Assembly: GCA_039654915.1 (NCBI GenBank)
Contig: CM077598.1
Span: forward strand, 72,072,041 to 72,136,040
From: Aquilaria yunnanensis
Taxonomy: Eukaryota; Streptophyta; Magnoliopsida; Malvales; Thymelaeaceae
DNA length: 64,000 nucleotides
Direction of reading: 5' to 3'
A program made the position numbers and the translations under genes. This document shows, one piece after another, positions 1-7,563 of the stretch. Numbering within the stretch: the stretch's first letter is position 1; every line of letters begins with the position of its first letter. The notes below the pieces were generated by a model. That model was given only the letters and a program-made list of their open reading frames with translations, was not told the DNA's origin and did not search any database.

Positions 1-482
1 TCATCACCGAGGGAGGAACATACTGCTACGTCAGGATGCCCTTCGGGCTTAAAAATGCAGGAGCCACCTACCAAAGGTTGATGAACAAGGTCTTTAAGGA
101 CCAAGTGGGGAGAAATATGGAGGTGTATGTTGACGATATGATAGTCAAAAGCAAGCTCCCTCGCAACCACGTTGCAGATCTAGAGGAAACCTTCCAAAAG
201 CTCAAAGCCTTCGGGATTCGTCTCAATCCTGAAAAATGCATGTTTGGGGTGACCTCGGGAAAGTTCCCTGGGTACATGGTATCCGAAAGAGGCATCAATG
301 CTAACCCTAAAAAAATTAAAGCTCTGCTCGAGTTCCGAACTCCTGCCACAGTAAAAGATGTGCAGGGACTCACCGGAAGAATAACCTCTCTTAGCAGGTT
401 TATTTCTAGGTATGAAGATAGGTGTCGGCCTTTCTTCAAAGTCCTCACCAAGGCAGCAAAAAACGAAGGCAACCTCGGAAGG
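1..482 (+). pseudogene. Element A pol fragment: reverse transcriptase palm and thumb
   Basis: The frame starting at base 3 is open up to the insertion point of B. It encodes the RT core from MPFGLKNAGATYQRLMNKV through the YVDD catalytic box and the RITSLSRFISRY region. It matches B pol from about residue 945 onward with few changes. In an intact element it would be part of the enzyme that copies element RNA into DNA inside the virus-like particle. Here the gene is cut by the B insertion at 482, and the remainder lies at 11620-13801. Immediately right of base 482 the sequence becomes the B LTR, so any apparent continuation of this frame is accidental. Confidence 0.9.
478..482. repeat. Left target site duplication of element B (gaagg)
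   Basis: The five bases gaagg just before the LTR start (TGATAGCC at 483) recur directly after the LTR end (CCATCA at 11619). This fixes both ends of B and shows normal integrase-mediated insertion. Confidence 0.97.
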
Positions 483-1005
483 TGATAGCCAAAGGCTGTC
501 GCCTCAATCTGGCCGAATACCCTGCCACAACAACGGCCGGAAGAACTGGCGCTTCCCGGGAATAGGTGGAATCATGCACCTCGGGAGATAGCCTGAGAGC
601 TCCGAGCCTCGGCACGCCAGTAAAACTTGAGGACTCCATTCGCCCCCCAAGGTTGTGAACAACGCGCCTTCGGAAAAGTGGCACCAGACATTGCTGCCCG
701 AACATGATATCCCCGAAGGCGGAACCCCCTGGAACTGGGAACCCCCGAACTGAGGGTAGGCTTCCCGAAGAGGCTCTGTCCGAACTAGAGAACGACCTCG
801 CCCAGGGACCTCGGGAGTACGGCAGGCGCATTTAAGGAAGCATTTAAGGAAGCCTCTGACACGTCCCACCACAGACGTAAAAAGTCGCCCTGACGCGCAG
901 ACGCCATCAGAATCATATCATGGCCCGTCTCAGCACAAGGCTCGAGGCCATCTAGTTACCAACTATCTGTCCCCTACGCCCAGACGTTCAGGAGCATCCG
1001 ACCGC

Positions 1006-1047
1006 ACACGTGTCATGATCTGAACGGGCTAGGTATTCCTATATATA
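1006..1047 (+). promoter_or_regulatory. LTR promoter: G-box plus TATA box
   Basis: ACACGTGT (1006-1013) has the ACGT core bound by plant bZIP/bHLH factors. TATATATA (1040-1047) follows 27 bases later. A similar pairing is seen in the A LTR (ACACGTGT near 17961, TATAAATA at 17994), the D LTR (CACGTG near 32239, TATAAATA at 32294) and the solo LTR at 42195. Transcription should start about 30 bases downstream, leaving a leader of roughly 245 nt before the Gag ATG. Confidence 0.7.
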
Positions 1048-1189
1048 CAGGAAATAAATACTTGACAGGAGGTTGGCAGGCCGGAGATACAGCTCCCATA
1101 CTCTGAGAAAAGACCAGGCGAGACTTTTCTGCCTTTCTCTTTGAGCTAGTGATTTTCTCCTTCTTCCGGCCACCACTGACTTGGGCGTC

Positions 1190-1227
1190 GGAGGCTCCCC
1201 CCCCGGAAAAACACTCCGGGGGCCTCC
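1190..1227 (+). other. Conserved GC-rich hairpin in the LTR leader
   Basis: GGAGGC at 1190 pairs with GCCTCC ending at 1227. Inside, CCCCCGGA pairs with TCCGGGGG around the loop AAAACAC. The outer arms recur in the LTRs of A (18138 on) and D (32399 on) and, in reverse complement, in C (25057 on). It would form in the leader RNA between TATA and Gag ATG; its role is unknown. Confidence 0.6.
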
Positions 1228-1317
1228 TAACCCTGTTTCCCAGTTTTCCAGGTACTCTCCTAGAGGCGATCCACCTTCCAGGCGTTCTTCCTCCTAGAAG
1301 TCTCCTCAACAGTCATC

Positions 1318-4300
1318 ATGACTCACAACGATGAGGCCCTGGGCCATCATTTGGCGCCGTCTGTGGGAACCCGCTCGCAGATTGCCGTCGTTGAGACTCG
1401 GCGTTCTAAGGACAAGGGACTCCCAAGGTCCTCGTCCGCGCCTGAGATACAACCGGCTGCTGAGCAGACACTCCCAGAGACTTCTACGCCCGAGGAGGAC
1501 CGCCCTCTGGTAATCACCATGAGCTTCTTGAGGGACTTTCAGCGCTCGGTCGTTGCTGAAATGACTCAGCAGATCGACCGAAGATGGCCACAGCAGTCGC
1601 AGGCCCAGAAACCCTCCTCATCAACACGCCCTCGGGAGAGAAGCCCCAAGTCTACACACCGCAGTTCAGAAAGTGGAGATCCTCGCGGAGAATCATCCAC
1701 AGAAGATATAGCCCTCGGGAAACGGCCTGTGGGACAAACCGGGTCCAAGCGACCGAGAGTCTCACAGCGAAGCAGTTCGTCGCCTGAGGTGAGGGCCCTG
1801 ACCCCTCCGCGCCGAGCTCGCTCCCCGAAAAGGCGCCGTCGATTACCCTCCCGCGAAAATGGTCCTAGCGCCACTGCGCTTATGGAAAGGATATTGGCAC
1901 GGCTGGACAGAGTGGAAAAGCAAGTGACCAGAAAACCCGTTTGGGACAGGCTGTCGGGGGCGTTATGCGAAGATGGCTCCCCGTTTATTCGCACCGTCGT
2001 TGAGGCAGCTATGCCAGGCGACTTCAGAGTGCCTAGGCTGGAGATCTATGATGGCCGGACTGATCCACAGGCCCATCTGACGAAGTACAGGCGGAGCATG
2101 ATAATGCACGGAGCTGATGACGCTACCATGTGCAAATGCTTTGAAGTCAGCCTCACGGGCCCAGCAACAGCATGGTACAATTCGTTGCCCCCAGGGACTA
2201 TAACTGAGTTTCAGGAGTTGTCCACAGCCTTCACCCAGCAGTTCATTGGGAGCAGGCCGACGGCCAAAATGCCTGTACAGATGTTCGACATAGAGCAGAG
2301 AAACGGAGAGACGATCCGAGACTATGTCGAACGATTCAACAGGGAAGCACTCAGCGTCCCGGACTTCCGGCCCGAAATCCGCATCCTCGCTATGACACGG
2401 GGCCTTCGGCGTGACTCACAGCTGTTCTACGAGTTCTCAAAGGACCCCCCGGAGACCCTCGGAGAATTTTACCGAAGGGCAGAGCAGCACATGACAGCCG
2501 AGGAATTGAGGATGGCAGGGCCGAAGTCTGATCATCACCGCGCCGAAGGGTCCAGCCAGCAAGCTCGGTATCTTTCTGAACACACAGGTCGACCACGGCG
2601 AATGCGAGGAAAGAAACCTCAAAGTTTCACACCCTTGAGCACGACACGGACCAACATTCTCATGGCGCTGGAGAGGCAAGGGACGCAGATTCGGCGGCCA
2701 AAGGCCATGGCCGCCGATAATAAGAAGAATGCCAAGAAGTTCTGCCAGTTTCATCGCGACCACGGTCATGACACCGAAGACTGCTTCCAGCTGAAGAAGT
2801 ACATAGAGTCGCTGATCAAACAGGGCCAACTTCGCAAGTATCTGCGGATGCCCTCCCCTAAAGGCAGAAAAGAGGAGGAAGAGAGGGCCGAAAACGAGGA
2901 CTATGACTCCGACAGGCGGAGAAACAGAAGTCCAAAAAGGCGCCTTCCACCTCCAGTAGGGGTCATCCAAACCATCACCACGGGGCTCCCATCCTCGGAA
3001 AGAAAGCGGAAGGCCAGAGAAATTGCTGTTATGGAGTATCAAAGTCCATCAAAGAAATTGGCTCGCAAAGATGGCTCCACTGTCGTCTTCCCCCACGACG
3101 ACCCGCTGCTGATAATGGCGAGAATAGGGAACTGGGACGTCAAGAGAGTGTTGCTTGATGATGGCTCAAATGCTGACGTCCTATTCTCGCACTTACTGCC
3201 GAGCCTGGGCATCACCAGCAGCGAGCTGAAACCTGTCACCACGCCCACCTTCGGCGTTGGGCCATCCGAACTACCCGTCCTCGGATGGATCGACCTCCCT
3301 TTGATGATGAAAGGCACTTCGGTAGGCGGAGCAGCTGAGTTGTACGCGTCCACAATGACAAGATTCATCGTCATGGATGTCCCGTCTTCGTACAACGCCA
3401 TCCTTGGAAGGCAGACTCAGGGGAACCTGCACATTCGCCCCGATGTGAAGTACTTGACTGTCACATTCGCCACCAAGGATGGAGATGCAGAGGTCTTCAT
3501 CGACCAAGCCGAGGTAAGAAAGGTGTTTGTAAAAACACGAAAGGCTCCGGCAAACAGCTCTACACAAACGGTGGAGGCAAAGGCGCAGGAGAAAGGCAAA
3601 GAAGGAGATCCCCCAGAAGCAGAAACGGAAGCAGTAGATCTTGTCCCAGGACAATCTACCCGAATAGGGAAGAGCTTGGCCAAAGGTGATAAGGAAAATC
3701 TTGTATCCTTTCTGCTAAAAAATAAAGATCTGTTTGCCTACTCGCCGAAAGACATGCCAGGAGTGAACCCTGGCATAATACAGCACAGCCTCAAAGTAAG
3801 CCCGGAAGCAAAACCTGTCAGGCAAAAGAAACGAAGCATCTCAGCCCACAAAAGCAACTTTGTGAAAACCGAAGTCCAGCGCCTATTGGATGCTGAAGTT
3901 ATCAGGGAGGTCAAATACCCCGAATGGTTAAGCAACGTGGTCATCGCCACAAAAGAAGGTAGCAGCAAACTCCGGATGTGCATTGATTTCAGAAACTTGA
4001 ACGATGCTTGCCCGAAAGACTCATTTCCCCTCCCGCCAATAGATCAACTGGTAGATTCAACGGCCGAATACGGGCTCCTGAGCTTCCTAGATGCCTTCAG
4101 CGGCTACCATCAGATAAGGATGGACCCGGAAGATGAAGAGAAAACTGCCTTCATCACCGAGGGAGGAACGTACTGCTATATAAGAATGCCCTTCGGGCTG
4201 AAAAATGCAGGAGCCACCTACCAGAGACTGATGAACAAGGTCTTTAAAGACCAAATGGGGAGAAACATGGAAGTATATGTTGACGATATGATAGTAAAAA

Positions 4301-6816
4301 GCAAGCTGCCCGGCTACCACGTTGCAGATTTGGAGGAAACCTTCCAAAAGCTCAGAGCCTTCGGGATTCGCCTTAACCCCGAGAAGTGTATGTTCGGGGT
4401 GACGTCGGGAAAATTCCTTGGGTACATGGTATCCGAAAGAGGCATCGACGCCAATCCTGAGAAGATTAAGGCTCTGCTTGAGTTCCGAACTCCTGCCACA
4501 GTGAAAGACGTGCAGAGACTAACCGGAAGAATAACCTCTCTGAGCAGGTTTATTTCCAGGTACGGAGACAGGTGTAGACCTTTCTTCAAAGTCCTCACAA
4601 AGGCAGCAAAGATGGAAGGCGACCTCGGAAGAAACAGTCATCCTTGGGATGAAGATTGCCAAAAGGCCTGGGAGGAACTCAAAGTCTACCTGGCCAGCCT
4701 GCCGACTCTGCGGCAACCTCGGGAGGGAGAACCCCTCGTACTATACCTCGCCGTCACAGAAAAGGCCGTGAGCTCGGTCCTGATAAAGGAAGAAGGGCCG
4801 AAACAATGGCCGGTCTACTATGTCAGCAAGTCCCTGCATGGCGCCGAAGTCAGGTACCCTTTGCTTCAAAAAGCTATATACGCCTTGGTGCTTGCAGGAA
4901 GAAGGCTGCGACCATATTTCCAGGCTCACCCCATCATCGTCCGAAGTAGTCTACCACTACGGGATGTCATGAAGAGAGTTGATCATTCGGGAAGGCTCTC
5001 CAAGTGGTGCATAGAGCTTGGCGAACACGAAATCACGTATGAGCCTCGAAAGGCCATAAAAGCCCAAGCATTGGCAGATTTTATCGCCGAAATACCCACC
5101 ACTGAGGAGAACCACTCAGATCCGAAAGAAGGGGAGCCAGAATGGACCTTGCATGTTGACGGAGCCTCGGGGTCCGAACACCAGGGAGCTGGAATAGTTA
5201 TCAGAGGACCTGAAGGCCTAGAGGTGATGAAGGCTATCAAGTTCAGCTTCAACGTCACCAATAATGTGGCTGAGTATGAAGCCCTCATAGCGGGATTACG
5301 CTTGGCCAGAAAGATTGGCGTGAGAAGCTTAAGGGCTCACAGCGATTCCCAGCTGGTAGTTCGGCAGACGGCAGGAGATTACGGGGCGAAGGACCCCATC
5401 TTGGCAAAATACCATGAGCTGGTAAGAAATCTCATCCAAGAGTTTGACGCCGTACGGGTCGAAAATGTACCCCGGCGGAATAACACTGAGGCAGATTGCT
5501 TAGCAAAGTCCAAAACATACACCGAGGTGCTAGACCATCCAAGCATCTCCGTGCTAAGCGTAACGACCTCGGGAATGGGGTGGAAAGACCCCATAAAGAG
5601 ATACCTCGCAGAGAATGAGCTTCCCGAAGACGCCGGCAGTGCTGCAAGACTGCGAAGACGTGCCGGAAGATTCTTCCTGATTGGTGAAGAGTTATATCGG
5701 CAAGGATATGCAAATCCGCTGCAGAGATGTGTGGGCGAAGAGGATACTGAGATAGTCCTCGAAGAAGTCCACGAAGGCATGTGCGGCTCGCACGTTGGAA
5801 CTGATGCCCTTGCAGCAGTGATACTCCGCCAAGGATACTTCTGGCCTACCCTGAGAAAGGACGCAAGACAGTTCGTCCAGAAGTGCGGTAGTTGCCAGAG
5901 ACATGCAAAAATCCAGAGGATACCCTCGGAAATGGTAACGTCGGCAGACTATCCTTGGCCCTTCGCAGTCTGGGGTATAGACCTTATTGGGCCACTCCCC
6001 ACAGCGCCCGGAGGCGTGAAATTCTGCGTGGTAGCAGTGGACTATTTCTCAAAGTGGGTAGAGGCAGAACCACTAGCAACTATCTCGGCAAAAGAAGTGC
6101 AGAAGTTCGTATGGAAGAACATCGTATGCAGATTTGGCATACCGAGGGTGCTAGTAGCTGATAATGGATCCCAGTTCATAGACAAAGGATTCCAGGAATT
6201 CATCAGCGACCTCGGAATAAAGATGCACTTCGCCCCAGTAGCTCACCCCCAAAGCAATGGGCAGGTGGAAGTATCAAACAGGACCATAAAAGACGGCCTG
6301 AGAAAGAGACTTGGGGAAGCCAAGGGGAAATGGCCAGGAGAACTCCAAAGTGTATTGTGGAGCTACCGAACGACGCCACGAAGAGCCACAGGGGAAACTC
6401 CCTTCTCACTCGTCTTCGGAACAGAGGCCATTATCCCAATAGAGATAGTTCAGCCTTCAATACGGGTGCAAGTATTTGATGAAGGCGGAAACGACCTCGG
6501 TCTGAGAACTAAGCTCGACCTTGTGGCCGAACACAGAGAAATAGCCGAGCTGAGAAGAAAAGCTTTCCAGCAAAGAGTGGCCGCGGCTATCAACTTAAAA
6601 GCCAGGCCAAAAGAAATAAAAAAAGGAGACCTCGTTCTCCGAAAGGCCGACTTCGCACCCCGAAGGCCATCTCACGGAGTACTTCGCGCAAATTGGGAAG
6701 GACCTTATCTGGTCCTCGCCGAAGTACGAAAAGGCGTGTACAAGCTTGGCGACGCCGAAGGCGTAGAATTGAAAAACACTTGGCATTCAGATGCCTTGAA
6801 AAAATTCTACGCCTAA
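1318..6816 (+). CDS. gag-pol: Gag-Pol polyprotein of element B (Tat-type Ty3/gypsy)
   Basis: One open frame of 1832 codons. Order: arginine/serine-rich N-terminus; Gag capsid-like domain (about residues 240-395); a CHHC zinc-knuckle variant (C476, H479, H484, C489); retropepsin-like protease with LDDGSNAD (D614-D615-G616); RT from about 855 with YVDD at 987-990; connection/RNase H-like region; a second RNase H starting near LHVDGASG (D1281); integrase with an HHCC-type zinc site and D1555, D1615, E1651 in DD35E spacing; C-terminal GPY motif near 1793; end at KKFYA. Two RNase H domains and no chromodomain are Tat hallmarks. The first ATG at 1318 is inside the LTR; the next good candidate is M67 at 1516. 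I prefer 1318 because the same ATG and frame are kept in other copies. No stop or frameshift separates gag from pol, so both would be made as one precursor. Confidence 0.95.
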   Translation: MTHNDEALGHHLAPSVGTRSQIAVVETRRSKDKGLPRSSSAPEIQPAAEQTLPETSTPEEDRPLVITMSFLRDFQRSVVAEMTQQIDRRWPQQSQAQKPSSSTRPRERSPKSTHRSSESGDPRGESSTEDIALGKRPVGQTGSKRPRVSQRSSSSPEVRALTPPRRARSPKRRRRLPSRENGPSATALMERILARLDRVEKQVTRKPVWDRLSGALCEDGSPFIRTVVEAAMPGDFRVPRLEIYDGRTDPQAHLTKYRRSMIMHGADDATMCKCFEVSLTGPATAWYNSLPPGTITEFQELSTAFTQQFIGSRPTAKMPVQMFDIEQRNGETIRDYVERFNREALSVPDFRPEIRILAMTRGLRRDSQLFYEFSKDPPETLGEFYRRAEQHMTAEELRMAGPKSDHHRAEGSSQQARYLSEHTGRPRRMRGKKPQSFTPLSTTRTNILMALERQGTQIRRPKAMAADNKKNAKKFCQFHRDHGHDTEDCFQLKKYIESLIKQGQLRKYLRMPSPKGRKEEEERAENEDYDSDRRRNRSPKRRLPPPVGVIQTITTGLPSSERKRKAREIAVMEYQSPSKKLARKDGSTVVFPHDDPLLIMARIGNWDVKRVLLDDGSNADVLFSHLLPSLGITSSELKPVTTPTFGVGPSELPVLGWIDLPLMMKGTSVGGAAELYASTMTRFIVMDVPSSYNAILGRQTQGNLHIRPDVKYLTVTFATKDGDAEVFIDQAEVRKVFVKTRKAPANSSTQTVEAKAQEKGKEGDPPEAETEAVDLVPGQSTRIGKSLAKGDKENLVSFLLKNKDLFAYSPKDMPGVNPGIIQHSLKVSPEAKPVRQKKRSISAHKSNFVKTEVQRLLDAEVIREVKYPEWLSNVVIATKEGSSKLRMCIDFRNLNDACPKDSFPLPPIDQLVDSTAEYGLLSFLDAFSGYHQIRMDPEDEEKTAFITEGGTYCYIRMPFGLKNAGATYQRLMNKVFKDQMGRNMEVYVDDMIVKSKLPGYHVADLEETFQKLRAFGIRLNPEKCMFGVTSGKFLGYMVSERGIDANPEKIKALLEFRTPATVKDVQRLTGRITSLSRFISRYGDRCRPFFKVLTKAAKMEGDLGRNSHPWDEDCQKAWEELKVYLASLPTLRQPREGEPLVLYLAVTEKAVSSVLIKEEGPKQWPVYYVSKSLHGAEVRYPLLQKAIYALVLAGRRLRPYFQAHPIIVRSSLPLRDVMKRVDHSGRLSKWCIELGEHEITYEPRKAIKAQALADFIAEIPTTEENHSDPKEGEPEWTLHVDGASGSEHQGAGIVIRGPEGLEVMKAIKFSFNVTNNVAEYEALIAGLRLARKIGVRSLRAHSDSQLVVRQTAGDYGAKDPILAKYHELVRNLIQEFDAVRVENVPRRNNTEADCLAKSKTYTEVLDHPSISVLSVTTSGMGWKDPIKRYLAENELPEDAGSAARLRRRAGRFFLIGEELYRQGYANPLQRCVGEEDTEIVLEEVHEGMCGSHVGTDALAAVILRQGYFWPTLRKDARQFVQKCGSCQRHAKIQRIPSEMVTSADYPWPFAVWGIDLIGPLPTAPGGVKFCVVAVDYFSKWVEAEPLATISAKEVQKFVWKNIVCRFGIPRVLVADNGSQFIDKGFQEFISDLGIKMHFAPVAHPQSNGQVEVSNRTIKDGLRKRLGEAKGKWPGELQSVLWSYRTTPRRATGETPFSLVFGTEAIIPIEIVQPSIRVQVFDEGGNDLGLRTKLDLVAEHREIAELRRKAFQQRVAAAINLKARPKEIKKGDLVLRKADFAPRRPSHGVLRANWEGPYLVLAEVRKGVYKLGDAEGVELKNTWHSDALKKFYA
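1352..1369 (+). other. Primer binding site of element B
   Basis: TGGCGCCGTCTGTGGGAA begins two bases after the LTR end. TGG pairs with the universal tRNA 3' CCA. The same site with one change is at 32566 (D), and a more decayed copy is at 59653-59670 (F). I do not assign the primer tRNA. The site is inside the gag-pol frame and, if translation starts at 1318, is translated. Confidence 0.88.
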
Positions 6817-6963
6817 GGTTGAGCGGAAGAAGTATGTTGTACAAGAAATATTCTAAGTACAGAATGGTCTTGAGAAAAATTTTCAAGTATACCAAAATTG
6901 TCCAAGACAGATTTCCGCGAAGGTGCTCGCCACGAAAAAAGCGGTTGTGACTTCCCGAAGCCC

Positions 6964-7431
6964 CTTGAGCCACTATGCTCGGGAAAAATGGGAAACAAGA
7001 ATCTTGCAAAGGTACTCAGCATAATCAGTGCAGAGAAAATTTTCCGAACACCCTTGAGCGAACATGCTCGGGAGAAAGGGAAAGCAAGAATCTCGCAAAA
7101 ATACACGCCAAAACAAAAGCAGAGGTAATTTCCGAACACCCTTGAGCGAACGTGCTCGGGAAAAAGGGAATGAGCAATCTCGTGAAGATTTTCCTAAGTC
7201 CTTTTGAGCAAATATGCTCGGGACAATAGGAAGACAGAAAAATTTGGCTAAAGATTTTCCGAAGGCCCTTGAGCGAACATGTTCGGGATAAAAGGAAACA
7301 AAAAGCCTGCAAAAGACTTGGCCAAATTTTTGCAAAGTCTCTTGAGCGAGCATGCTCGGGACAAAGGAAGGTAAAAAGTTTCTTTGGTTGCAGGTTTTCC
7401 GAAAGTCTCTTGGAGCGAACGTGTTCGGGAC
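6964..7431 (+). repeat. Seven-copy hairpin repeat array downstream of pol
   Basis: Seven diverged repeats spaced 62-89 bases apart, with cores starting at 6964, 7053, 7141, 7203, 7268, 7341 and 7411. Each reads roughly CTTGAGCGAACATGCTCGGG and can fold into a 7-bp stem with G-U pairs and a 6-nt loop. Each core is usually preceded by ttttccgaa and followed by an A-rich stretch. The whole interval 6817-7563 between the pol stop and the 3' end of the antisense gene holds nothing else that I recognise. The array would lie in the 3' region of both the pol transcript and the antisense transcript. Confidence 0.75.
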
Positions 7432-7563
7432 AATGGAAATAAAGAAACTTGCAAGAAAGGACTTAGCCGAAAAGATTGTTCATTTAGAGCAAAAGCTGCC
7501 TTACAAAAGAAGTGTCCAAAGAAGGAGTACGAAGGAGAAAAATAAGAGGAGCCCTAAAGCAAA

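Larger units (their letters stand above)
483..1349 (+). repeat. Element B 5' LTR
   Basis: Starts TGATAGCC and ends GGCCATCA. The opening bases can fold (GATAGCC, loop AAA, GGCTGTC). A G-box-like ACACGTGT lies at 1006, a TATATATA box at 1040-1047, and a strong hairpin at 1190-1227. The Gag start codon at 1318 lies inside the LTR, 32 nt before its end. The 3' copy differs at two bases. Confidence 0.97.

Noticed and set aside
1..1349. Reading 1-482 and B as one continuous element
   Set aside because: The TSD gaagg and full LTR at 483 show two elements.
2437..3042. 201-codon minus-strand frame inside B gag
   Set aside because: Opposite to a well-supported gag-pol frame with no domain resemblance; a complement shadow.
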